A stretch of 23,239 nucleotides of DNA from positions 1-23,239 of the forward strand of contig JACQWH010000066.1 in the NCBI GenBank assembly GCA_016209345.1, written 5' to 3'. Position 1 is the first letter of the stretch, and each line of letters begins with the position of its first letter. Shown here in pieces: positions 1-5,737 of the stretch. The translations under genes and the position numbers were made by a program. Below the pieces are notes generated by a model. It had not been told where the DNA came from, made no database searches, and was given only the letters and a program-made list of their open reading frames with translations. The DNA comes from Candidatus Uhrbacteria bacterium. Its GTDB lineage: Bacteria; Patescibacteriota; Patescibacteriia; JACQRZ01.

Positions 1-2
1 AG

Positions 3-110
3 AATGTTCGAACGATTGAACGGTGGCTTAATAACCGACCAAGAAAATGTTTAAATTTTAAGACCCCTGCGGAGGCAATGCGAGCTGAACGTGTTGCACT
101 TGCTGGTTGA
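3..110 (+). CDS. IS30-family transposase, C-terminal fragment
   Basis: An open frame enters from the window edge and stops with TGA at 108-110. It reads RTIERWLNNRPRKCLNFKTP followed by AEAMRAERVALAG. The W-LNNRPRK-L-FKTPAE pattern is the typical C-terminal end of the integrase catalytic domain of IS30-family DDE transposases. The rest of the protein lies outside the window. The element's right end should lie just past the stop, at about 110-118, because the minus-strand hicA frame loses its family similarity exactly there. The left end and target duplication cannot be seen. The family assignment is fairly sure; whether the element is intact is unknown. Confidence 0.75.
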   Translation, partial: NVRTIERWLNNRPRKCLNFKTPAEAMRAERVALAG

Positions 111-275
111 ATGTGGGCAAATTTTCTTTCCAAGAAAGGTGTCTATTTCATTATGTCGCGGCACCGTACTTGTTTTCTGATACAGCGGGTTAAGGAATAC
201 GCTATGCCTGCCTCCTTCCCGAATATGAGTACAGCCATTCTGTAATAAATACAAAATGAGATCTTTTCGTTTCAT
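51..275 (-). CDS. hicA: HicA-type mRNA interferase toxin, 3' end replaced by IS30
   Basis: HicA toxins are small double-stranded-RNA-binding-fold RNases that cleave mRNA and are neutralised by HicB. The N-terminus MKRKDLILYLLQNGCTHIRE, then GGRHSVF with the expected catalytic His (residue 24) and TVPRHNEIDTFLGKKIC, matches the family through about residue 53. The last 21 residues are antisense to the IS30 transposase tail, so the native C-terminus is lost. The frame runs into the element and stops by chance. The gene follows hicB by 10 bases on the same strand, the hicB-hicA order found in many systems. Only the final helix seems missing, so activity is possible but doubtful. No Shine-Dalgarno site is visible. 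Confidence 0.7.
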   Translation of the reverse strand: MKRKDLILYLLQNGCTHIREGGRHSVFLNPLYQKTSTVPRHNEIDTFLGKKICPHSTSKCNTFSSHCLRRGLKI

Positions 276-285
276 TGATAGATGG

Positions 286-510
286 CTATCGCGAAGTAAT
301 GGTCAGTGGCTCGCGAACAACACTTCCGACAATTTCGCGTTCTAACAATGCCTTGTTAACATCAAGAATCATGGACAGCGCTTCTTTGAGGTTCTCCTTC
401 GTTTCCCCAAACGTTTTTCCCTGCGTATTAACGCCAGGAATCTCTTCAATCCATCCGAGATACCGCTTCCCTCGTTTTTTATATATCGCTGTAAAAATTT
501 GTTTTTTCAT
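286..510 (-). CDS. hicB: HicB-family antitoxin
   Basis: The 74-residue product begins MKKQIFTAIYKKRGKRYLGW and continues IEEIPGVNTQGKTFGETKENLKEAL. This is the partially degraded RNase-H-like fold of HicB: an xYLGWIEEIPGVNTQGKT core followed by an EAxxNLKEAL helix. It should bind and block HicA. It is a short HicB type with no separate helix-turn-helix or ribbon-helix-helix domain at its C-terminus, so autoregulation through DNA binding is uncertain. It lies directly upstream of hicA in the same transcript. A 21-base perfect palindrome (519-539) ends 8 bases before the start codon and could be an operator or a leader hairpin. Family assignment is confident; function is inferred. Confidence 0.82.
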   Translation of the reverse strand: MKKQIFTAIYKKRGKRYLGWIEEIPGVNTQGKTFGETKENLKEALSMILDVNKALLEREIVGSVVREPLTITSR

Positions 511-516
511 ATATTC

Positions 517-688
517 CCGCGACAGTCACCGACTGTCGCTCTTTTTATGATACTTTATTGCGGGGGTGGGATTTCCCCTCGCATCCGACTCAGGGCCTGG
601 GCCTGCGCGCTCTCGGCCCTTCAAATCCCACCGCGACAGTCACCGACTGTCGCTCTTTTTATGATACTTTATTGCGGGGGTGGGATTT
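517..688. repeat. 58-bp direct repeat (517-574 and 631-688) carrying the tRNA-fMet 3' end
   Basis: Two identical 58-base copies are offset by 114 bases. Each contains the palindrome GCGACAGTC-N3-GACTGTCGC, then TCTTTTTATG, then the sequence that in the right copy is the 3' end of tRNA-fMet (acceptor and half of the T arm). The 56 bases between them (575-630) end in AAATCCCACC, an inverted copy of the same tRNA segment. They also contain AGGGCC...GGCCCT, so the unit could fold as a nested hairpin. The layout resembles an element targeting or duplicating a tRNA 3' end, but no integrase is in view. Confidence 0.8.
519..539. promoter_or_regulatory. Perfect 21-bp palindrome before hicB (second copy at 633-653)
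   Basis: The sequence is GCGACAGTC, a 3-base loop, then GACTGTCGC: nine perfect pairs. On the plus strand it is followed by TCTTTTTAT, which fits an intrinsic terminator. On the minus strand it falls 8 bases before the hicB start, where it could be an operator or fold over the initiation region. A second identical copy lies at 633-653 downstream of the tRNA. Which role is real cannot be told from sequence. Confidence 0.45.
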
Positions 689-745
689 GTACCCACGACC
701 TCGTGGTTATGAGCCACGCGAGATGCCGGACTTCTCTACCCCGCG
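672..745 (-). tRNA. tRNA-Met(CAU), initiator type
   Basis: The minus strand folds as a full cloverleaf of 74 bases. The acceptor CGCGGGG pairs with CCCCGCA, the D stem is GAGA/TCTC, the anticodon arm is CGTGG-CTCATAA-CCACG, the T arm is GTGGG-TACAAAT-CCCAC and the discriminator is A. No CCA is encoded. Initiator identity rests on the C1 x A72 mismatch and the A11:U24 pair. Two features are unusual. The anticodon stem has U29:A41 in place of one of the three conserved G:C pairs. The T loop reads TAC where TTC (T54-psi55-C56) is expected. Confidence 0.88.
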
Positions 746-750
746 CAGTC

Positions 751-778
751 AGTATACTCTCTTTTTTTATTTATGCAA
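751..778 (-). promoter_or_regulatory. Probable promoter of tRNA-fMet
   Basis: On the minus strand TTGCAT, a 16-base A-rich spacer, then TATACT. The -10 box ends 5 bases before the first tRNA base, the expected distance for transcription to start at or near the mature 5' end. The -10 matches 5 of 6 consensus bases; the -35 matches only 3. Confidence 0.55.
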
Positions 779-832
779 ACCAGGGCGCGCCAATGGGTCC
801 GCCATACTGGTTTCCGAAATAATCTTCGTACA

Positions 833-1168
833 TTATTTTGTTTTTTTATCCGTTGGAGTCGCGGGTGGTTCGGGTGGAGTAAATCCGGGACCACCCGCCC
901 CCTTCATGGGCTCGGGAGGCCTTTGATCCTGCGGGTTTAACTCAAGGAATCCCTGATTTGCAGAGGGTGCGGGAGCACCGAGCGTGTTTGCGAACGGGTC
1001 ATTCCCCATTCCGCTGTCAAGTCCGGGAAACAAAGACCCCTGCGTCGGCTTGAGCCGTTCTTGAATGGATGCAAACTGCTTGTCAGTTGCGCTCCACATC
1101 CACGCGGTAAGCACGATATTACACACCACGAGAACAATACAAACCGGCATACTATATTTTTGCCACAT
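833..1168 (-). CDS. Small single-pass membrane protein with proline-rich tail, unknown function
   Basis: The product has 111 residues. Residues about 7-28 (MPVCIVLVVCNIVLTAWMW) form one N-terminal hydrophobic helix. A short linker that may be coiled follows (TDKQFASIQERLK), then a tail rich in Pro, Gly and Asn ending with several PPEPxxTPT-like runs and KKTK. The layout suggests an anchored protein whose disordered tail faces the outside or periplasm-like space. No family was recognised. It is preceded by a plausible promoter at 1200-1228 with a leader of about 24 bases and no Shine-Dalgarno site. An internal Met at residue 7 is an alternative start. Downstream lies the tRNA-fMet promoter. 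Confidence 0.6.
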   Translation of the reverse strand: MWQKYSMPVCIVLVVCNIVLTAWMWSATDKQFASIQERLKPTQGSLFPGLDSGMGNDPFANTLGAPAPSANQGFLELNPQDQRPPEPMKGAGGPGFTPPEPPATPTDKKTK

Positions 1169-1199
1169 ATATACACATACTGTTATGAATCTCTCTATG

Positions 1200-1228
1200 A
1201 GTATACTCTTTTAAAAACGCATAGTGAA
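1200..1228 (-). promoter_or_regulatory. Probable promoter of the small membrane protein gene
   Basis: On the minus strand TTCACT, a 17-base spacer, then TATACT. Transcription would begin near 1192, giving a leader of about 24 bases before the start codon at 1168. Confidence 0.45.
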
Positions 1229-1307
1229 GGGAGAGAATGGGAATGGCCGCTACTTTTGCATTTTTTATTATTTTGCTCGTTTTTTCTCCGGTTGAGTAAA
1301 CAGTGTC

Positions 1308-1330
1308 GAAACGGTGGCTGACCCCAGTTT
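1308..1330. repeat. REP-like palindrome
   Basis: An imperfect palindrome with arms AAACGGTGG and CCCCAGTTT around TGAC. It belongs to the dispersed family described at 2757-2867. It sits just past the stop codon of the DUF4143 ATPase gene (1356-2582) and is followed by degenerate CCGTTTAT repeats (1336-1355). Confidence 0.55.
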
Positions 1331-1355
1331 ATTCCCCCGTTTATTCCTCCGTTTA

Positions 1356-2582
1356 TCACGACCCCAATGGAATGCTCCAAACAGAATGAACAGGAACGTC
1401 ATGGATGTTCTGCTTTTGCGCGTCAAATGCTATGAAAGAAAAAGAAATGTTTGGATATACGGCACGAAATTCTTCATACTGTTTTATGCGAATGGCTGAT
1501 AATGCATATTTTACTTCAAACGCCCCGATTCCCTCAATAACAAAATCAACCTCCCTATCTTGCGTTGTGCGCCAAAATTTTATTTCATCTGTTGAAATTC
1601 GCTCACTCATTTCACGAAGAGCCGCGTTTTCCAACAAAAAACCTCTGTCGTTTCGCAGCGTAATGGATTCAAAATTCTGAACAAAAAAATTCCGCAGTCC
1701 AAGATCAGAAAAATATGCTTTGGGCATTTTAGTCAATTCTTTTCTAAGGTTGCGAAAAAAGGGACGGGTAAGAACAATATGAAATGACTTTTGCGCAATA
1801 TAGAGGTAATGACGTATTGCGCTTGTTGATACACCGATGGTACGAGCAAGTTCGTTTGTATTGACAAGGTTCCCAACCTGCGAAGCAAGTATGCGTAGCA
1901 ATCGATAGAATGAATCGTCTTTGCGAATACCGGCATCAAATACGTCTTTTTTTACATACGAATAGGCAATTTCCTGCAAGAGATCCTTTTTCTCGGCATG
2001 TGTTTGAGCAAGTACAACGCGAGGATAGCCGCCAAACATCATATATTCGCTGTACTGATTTCGAATCTGCTCTCGCTCGGAAAGCGTATGAGCATCTAGC
2101 CGATCGCAGAGATGTCCGGCACCCTTAAAGACAAGAAACTCGCGAAAAGACAGGGTATGAACATAAAAAATCTTTTTCCGGCCGGCAAGAGAATCAGTAA
2201 ATTTTTCATCAATATAAAATGCTGATGATCCTGAAACGATAATTTTTATGCTCTCTCGATACTCATCATAAAAAAATTTAAGGAAATGTGACGGGTTGTC
2301 AAGATATTGAACTTCGTCAAGAAAAACAATAACTCGTGTTGTAAGACCGGCGATTGGAATTATTGCAAAAAGATTTTTTGGTGTCTCATTGAGAAGGCGA
2401 AGATAGTCGGGATCCTCAAGATTTAAAAAAAAAGTATGCTCTCCTCGCTGTGTCAAATGCTGTTGAACTTGTTTGAGTATAACCGTTTTCCCTGCCTGAC
2501 GAGGTCCAATGAGCAAAAAAATGTCTGGTGATTTGCTTTCAATGACTAGTTGATTAACCAATTCACGCTCTATTAAAACCAT
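1356..2582 (-). CDS. AAA-type ATPase with DUF4143 C-terminal domain
   Basis: The product has 408 residues. The N-terminal AAA domain shows Walker A GPRQAGKT (26-33), Walker B VIVFLDEVQYL with the DE pair at 89-90, and a sensor segment KIIVSGSSA (113-121). A winged-helix-like stretch follows (ELARTIGVSTSAIRHYL, about 244-260). The C-terminal DUF4143 domain has a PD-(D/E)xK-like arrangement: E318, REVDFVIE with D346, and FEVKYA with E356 and K358. Such proteins are common in archaea and in genomes rich in mobile elements, but their role is not established. Length is normal. A consensus promoter precedes it, with about 24 bases of leader and no Shine-Dalgarno site. The stop is next to REP-like sequence. 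Confidence 0.88.
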   Translation of the reverse strand: MVLIERELVNQLVIESKSPDIFLLIGPRQAGKTVILKQVQQHLTQRGEHTFFLNLEDPDYLRLLNETPKNLFAIIPIAGLTTRVIVFLDEVQYLDNPSHFLKFFYDEYRESIKIIVSGSSAFYIDEKFTDSLAGRKKIFYVHTLSFREFLVFKGAGHLCDRLDAHTLSEREQIRNQYSEYMMFGGYPRVVLAQTHAEKKDLLQEIAYSYVKKDVFDAGIRKDDSFYRLLRILASQVGNLVNTNELARTIGVSTSAIRHYLYIAQKSFHIVLTRPFFRNLRKELTKMPKAYFSDLGLRNFFVQNFESITLRNDRGFLLENAALREMSERISTDEIKFWRTTQDREVDFVIEGIGAFEVKYALSAIRIKQYEEFRAVYPNISFSFIAFDAQKQNIHDVPVHSVWSIPLGS

Positions 2583-2612
2583 AATATCTGATATTTTATA
2601 CTTAACAAATCT

Positions 2613-2641
2613 ATTATATCATACAATAGAGCAAATGTCAA
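2613..2641 (-). promoter_or_regulatory. Consensus sigma-70 promoter of the DUF4143 ATPase gene
   Basis: On the minus strand a perfect TTGACA, a 17-base spacer and a perfect TATAAT. Transcription would start near 2606, so the leader is about 24 bases. This is the strongest promoter match in the window. Confidence 0.8.
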
Positions 2642-2737
2642 TAGAATGTACAAAACACATACATAGGTAACACTTATGATAGTTTAAGAGGTGTTTTTAG
2701 CAAAAACTTGACATAGCGAATCCGTTTATCATTTATC

Positions 2738-3250
2738 CTACACCCCGTTTTCACCTAAACGGCTCCTGACACCGTTTGCACCAAAAAATGAGAAAAGGTA
2801 CCTGACACCGTTTGCACCAAAAAATGAGAAAAGGTACCTGACACCTTTTACCCTGACACCTTTTACCGCTCGCTCATTCTCTAGTTGAGCAAACAGTTTA
2901 TCAAAATATTCTAAGGCGCGGGGGAGCTGCCTAAAAACAGATTCTGCAAGCTCTTCTTTGTATGTGTAAACCGTATCATTTCGAAGATCAACAAGATCGA
3001 GCCAGAATGGATCATGATCTATAAGGCCCTGCTGAAATGCTTCCTTAAAGCAATTTTTGGGAGATGCGCATCGGATGCCGCGATATTCCTCGAGAAAGGT
3101 CTTCGTTGTTTTCCACGCCAGGTCAAGAGTGAATTCAAATCGCTGAATCGCTGAATCGCGCGTAATCGCCGTTTTTGGAAGCGCAAGCACCTCTTTGAGG
3201 CGCGCGAGCGCGGTAGCGAAATCGTTTTTTGTTGCTTCGTACTTTGTCAT
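2738..3250 (-). CDS. HEPN-family, HI0074-like nucleotidyltransferase substrate-binding protein (HepT-like), REP-extended
   Basis: Residues 1 to about 128 match the HI0074-like family (RFEFTLDLAWKTTKTFLEE, then GLIDHDPFWLDLVDLRNDTV). These proteins pair with an MNT nucleotidyltransferase; in MntA/HepT modules the HEPN protein is an RNase toxin. The start overlaps the stop of the MNT gene by 4 bases (ATGA), so the two are translationally coupled. Two features are odd. The family's R-x4-H-x-Y motif reads RNDTVYTY, so the catalytic His is Tyr (codon TAC instead of CAC). The last 40 or so residues, including two copies of VRYLFSFFGANG, are encoded by REP-like repeat DNA rather than by family sequence. 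The toxin may therefore be inactive. Confidence 0.8.
   Translation of the reverse strand: MTKYEATKNDFATALARLKEVLALPKTAITRDSAIQRFEFTLDLAWKTTKTFLEEYRGIRCASPKNCFKEAFQQGLIDHDPFWLDLVDLRNDTVYTYKEELAESVFRQLPRALEYFDKLFAQLENERAVKGVRVKGVRYLFSFFGANGVRYLFSFFGANGVRSRLGENGV
2757..2867. repeat. REP-like palindromes with a 36-bp tandem duplication
   Basis: Imperfect palindromes of the form AAA(A/C)GGnnCCTGACACC(G/T)TTT lie at 2757-2777, 2793-2813 and 2829-2849, plus a partial one at 2851-2865. Two exact 36-base units run 2774-2809 and 2810-2845. Because 36 is a multiple of 3, the duplication keeps frame and encodes a repeated 12-residue unit at the end of the HEPN gene. The arms and core resemble REP sequences mobilised by RAYT (TnpA-REP) transposases, but no such transposase is in the window. 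Confidence 0.75.
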
Positions 3251-3576
3251 ACGCGCCCGTGTACGGGTTCGCTAATGTATTCAATATGCTGCTTTGCCAC
3301 TTCGCGAAAAGAATCAGAGGTAAGAGAGAAATCAACAACGTCAATTTTATAAAGCAAGGGAAGCGACTCAATGTCTTCTTTAATACTTCTCATCGCCGTA
3401 AGCGAAACGGGTTCTTTTCCCTCGACGCCAACATCGATATCCGAACGATCATCGCCAGCTCCGCTAACGCGCGAACCAAAGAAAAAAATCTTGTACGCTG
3501 AAAGGTCAAGATATTTTCCGGCGATTGCTCGGAGCTCCTGTGTTAACTTCTCGCTATCGTACTGCTCAAGCCGCAT
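3247..3576 (-). CDS. MNT-type nucleotidyltransferase (HI0073/MntA-like)
   Basis: The product has 109 residues and the minimal nucleotidyltransferase signature GSRVSGAGDDRSDIDVGVEG: Gly-Ser, then an Asp-x-Asp metal site (DID at about 46-48), with a further acidic strand KIDVVDFS. In type VII toxin-antitoxin modules MntA AMPylates and so silences the partner HepT. It is the first gene of a pair and overlaps the HEPN gene by 4 bases. The start at 3576 follows CAACGGGT, only a weak ribosome-binding site. A TATACT box about 25-30 bases upstream is a possible -10 element, but no good -35 accompanies it. Family is confident; the chemical activity is inferred. Confidence 0.85.
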   Translation of the reverse strand: MRLEQYDSEKLTQELRAIAGKYLDLSAYKIFFFGSRVSGAGDDRSDIDVGVEGKEPVSLTAMRSIKEDIESLPLLYKIDVVDFSLTSDSFREVAKQHIEYISEPVHGRV

Positions 3577-3669
3577 ACCCGTTGACTATAAAAATGGTAT
3601 GCCTATAGTATATCATCTCGATACGAAAAAGAAAGGTGCGGGTAAAACTATTCCTGGAACCATTTTACT

Positions 3670-3766
3670 TGTCATCCCGGCGCAGGCCGGGATCCAGTCT
3701 ATAGCTATGGTATTTCCTTATAAGGATTTATTTTTAGTCTGGATTCCCGCCTCCACGGGAATGACA
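3670..3766. repeat. MITE-like inverted repeat, 97 bp
   Basis: The ends are TGTCATCCCGGC...GGCCGGGATCCAGTCTA and TAGTCTGGATTCCCGCC...GGGAATGACA. Each end is itself palindromic, and the two ends are inverted copies of each other. This GTCATTCCCGC...GCGGGAATCCAGT family is widespread in bacterial genomes as short non-coding repeats. A half-length copy lies at 11926-11955. There is no coding capacity. Confidence 0.7.
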
Positions 3767-3776
3767 GCTTATGCGG

Positions 3777-3837
3777 AAAAGGTACCTGACACCTTTTACC
3801 ACCTTTTACCGGAAAAAACTATTCCTGACACCGTTTT
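3777..3837. repeat. Two REP-like palindromes
   Basis: One copy (3777-3797) has arms AAAAGG and CCTTTT around TACCTGACA. A second (3815-3837) is the CTATTCCTGACACCGTTT variant. They end 5 bases before the stop codon of the second ATPase gene. The gap 3577-3841 holds only these, the MITE-like repeat and the possible promoter of the upstream MNT/HEPN pair. Confidence 0.7.
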
Positions 3838-3841
3838 AAAC

Positions 3842-5083
3842 CTAAAATAGAAGCCACTTCCATATTGGAACAATTTCAATATCTATGCTGCTCTCCCGAA
3901 TATGGTCTTCTTGCGAATCTGTTAAAATCAACCCCCGAGAAAGATTATACTTGCTACATGCCGCGATCAATCCTTCGATTTCTCTGTTATTATTTTTTTT
4001 ATCCATGTGTTCCGTCACCTGAATGGCGCCCTCTACTTTTGGGCCACGCTTGAGAATAAAGTCACATTCATGTTTCTCCAAAAAATAATACAGTGGATAC
4101 CCCCTCCGACGCAACTCTATCGCCACGACATTTTCTAGAAGTCTTCCTGTATCCTTTGAGAATGAAAAACTTGATGCTGTAATAAGCCCCGTATCTATTG
4201 CGTACATTTTTCGATCATTAAGAATTTGTTTTTTGACGGAAAAATCAAATTTTACGGTACTTAAAAAAAGATACGCCTCTTCCATGGCATCGCTAAAATT
4301 CTTAACGGTTGTGACGCTCTTAAACCCAAGCACCTTGCGGAGGTTGTTAAAACTAACCGGTACCCCGCTATTCGAAAGGAGAAAAAGCGCTAATTCACGA
4401 AATTCCCTTACCTGACGAATTCGATACCGAACTATCAAATCCTTGAGAAGAATGTCTTGATATAATTGTCGGAGGTCATCTGCGCTTCCAGATAGGACAA
4501 CCTCTGGAAATCCACCGTTTTTTTGATAGTTTTGAAACAGCGAGTGTAGCGTGCTTTGTTCCTTTGTTGTACGGGCGTCCTTCACATGAAATTTTTTTGC
4601 TCGAAGGAATTCTTGAAATGAGAATGGATAAAATTCTATTTTCCTATATCGACCAGTGAGTGAGGTTGCCAATTCTGAGCTCAATAAACGCGCGTTGCTC
4701 CCTGTTACTACAATCTTGTGGCCATTATCATGAAGACGACGGACAAATCTCTCCCATCCACTAACGTTTTGTATCTCGTCAAATAAAAATAAACGGGACT
4801 CACCAAACTGCTCCAAAAAAACTTCTGTGAGTATTTGAAAATCAGTAACCAAAAAATCAATAAGTCGCTCATCCTCAAAATTAAGATAATAAAAATCTGA
4901 TCTGCCCTGAACAAGCTGTCGCAGCGCGGTTGATTTACCGCTTCGTCGTACACCGCTCAAAACAAGTATTTTTTTATCCGATGTGTCCGGGGAAGGCAAA
5001 CCGTCACGAAAAATTACCGATTGCTCTCTATTAAAGCTCTGGCGTTGGTCAAGAACAATTGTTGAAAGTAAATTTTTATTCAT
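3842..5083 (-). CDS. AAA-type ATPase with DUF4143 C-terminal domain (second copy)
   Basis: From the chosen start the product has 413 residues. It shows Walker A GVRRSGKST (44-52), Walker B RLFLFDEIQNV with DE at 102-103, KIVVTGSNA as sensor segment, and a C-terminal DUF4143 domain with CDFILKRG...AIQVTE, a nuclease-like core with Gln in place of the usual Glu. It is a diverged relative of the ATPase at 1356-2582, not a duplicate. The frame is open to an ATG at 5116, but the best promoter (5121-5148) would start transcription near 5114, downstream of that codon. The Met at 5083 is therefore preferred. It probably works alone; MNT/HEPN pairs flank it on both sides. Confidence 0.87.
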   Translation of the reverse strand: MNKNLLSTIVLDQRQSFNREQSVIFRDGLPSPDTSDKKILVLSGVRRSGKSTALRQLVQGRSDFYYLNFEDERLIDFLVTDFQILTEVFLEQFGESRLFLFDEIQNVSGWERFVRRLHDNGHKIVVTGSNARLLSSELATSLTGRYRKIEFYPFSFQEFLRAKKFHVKDARTTKEQSTLHSLFQNYQKNGGFPEVVLSGSADDLRQLYQDILLKDLIVRYRIRQVREFRELALFLLSNSGVPVSFNNLRKVLGFKSVTTVKNFSDAMEEAYLFLSTVKFDFSVKKQILNDRKMYAIDTGLITASSFSFSKDTGRLLENVVAIELRRRGYPLYYFLEKHECDFILKRGPKVEGAIQVTEHMDKKNNNREIEGLIAACSKYNLSRGLILTDSQEDHIRESSIDIEIVPIWKWLLF

Positions 5084-5120
5084 TGCAAATGTATATAAAA
5101 ATATAAAAGCATACATTTAT

Positions 5121-5148
5121 AGTGTATACTTTTATATCGGGACGTCAA
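5121..5148 (-). promoter_or_regulatory. Promoter of the second DUF4143 ATPase gene
   Basis: On the minus strand TTGACG, a 16-base spacer, TACACT. The start point would be near 5114, which decides for the start codon at 5083 (leader about 30 bases). The tRNA-Leu promoter (17251-17278) has nearly the same boxes and the same spacing. Confidence 0.6.
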
Positions 5149-5244
5149 GTGGATAAAGTTCATTTAAGCTGTTCTGCTGCCCTATCCACGCAGAGTATTC
5201 TTCTCAATGGTCGCTATCCCTGTTCTCCCTTATCTCCTTTTTGG

Positions 5245-5339
5245 TAAAAAACTATTCCTGACACCGTTTATCCGCTGTGTGGTCGGGGGCATACAAAAAT
5301 TATACCTTAAATCTGCCGAAAAGGCTCCTGACCCCTTTT
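5245..5339. repeat. Two REP-like palindromes
   Basis: The CTATTCCTGACACCGTTT variant lies at 5245-5270. A copy with arms AAAAGG and CCTTTT around CTCCTGACC lies at 5319-5339. The 260-base gap 5117-5377 otherwise holds only the ATPase promoter, and no gene was seen in it. Confidence 0.65.
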
Positions 5340-5377
5340 ATTTTATCTTTGCACAAGAAAGTCGGAAGAACCCTTTT

Positions 5378-5737
5378 TTATTTGACGCTGTTTACTCTTG
5401 TCAATTTCCGAATCGGAATTGAAATACCGGTACTTCTGATCTCATTGATCAACGAATCATATCGATCTGAAAAGTCTCTCGGATGAAAACCAACCGGTTC
5501 TATGCGCACCCCCGAATCCCTAAGGCGCTTGGTCCACAAAAATTGGAGTGCATTAAAAGAATTCTTGAAAAGGGGCGACACAATACAAAGATCGACATCG
5601 CTCCACCGATTTTGTTTTCCCTTGGCATATGATCCAAAAAGAATAACGCAATCAAGGGGAACGTCTTCCTTTTGGAGTGCGGTAATATACTGTTGAATTC
5701 CTGCTCTTATTTTTTTCGGTATTCTTTTCCGAGCCAT
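5378..5737 (-). CDS. MNT-type nucleotidyltransferase (MntA-like antitoxin)
   Basis: The product has 119 residues with CVILFGSYAKGKQNRWSDVD followed by LCIVS: the GS...DxD signature of minimal nucleotidyltransferases (DVD at about 47-49). A RIEPVGFHPRDF strand supplies a third acidic position. Its start overlaps the end of the HEPN gene by 31 bases, so the toxin-like gene comes first here, the reverse of the pair at 2738-3576. The last residues (RKLTRVNSVK) look unconstrained. By analogy with MntA it would AMPylate and restrain the HEPN partner. No Shine-Dalgarno site is visible, so coupled translation is likely. Confidence 0.85.
   Translation of the reverse strand: MARKRIPKKIRAGIQQYITALQKEDVPLDCVILFGSYAKGKQNRWSDVDLCIVSPLFKNSFNALQFLWTKRLRDSGVRIEPVGFHPRDFSDRYDSLINEIRSTGISIPIRKLTRVNSVK

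Noticed and set aside
575..630. A second tRNA between the 58-base repeats
   Set aside because: Only the tRNA 3' end is present; no D or anticodon arm can be folded from the spacer.
499..926. Plus-strand open frames over the tRNA-fMet region
   Set aside because: They consist of the repeat and tRNA antisense read as protein; such frames are typical artefacts over tRNA genes.
2708..2742. Plus-strand TTGACA as a promoter
   Set aside because: No acceptable -10 box at 16-18 bases and no plus-strand gene follows.
2774..2845. Two identical 36-base units, possible CRISPR
   Set aside because: The units are directly adjacent with no spacers and lie inside a coding frame; they are a tandem duplication of REP-like DNA.
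5084..5116. Upstream start (MYAFIFLYTFA) of the second ATPase
   Set aside because: The codon lies upstream of the expected transcription start and the 11 residues do not fit the family N-terminus.
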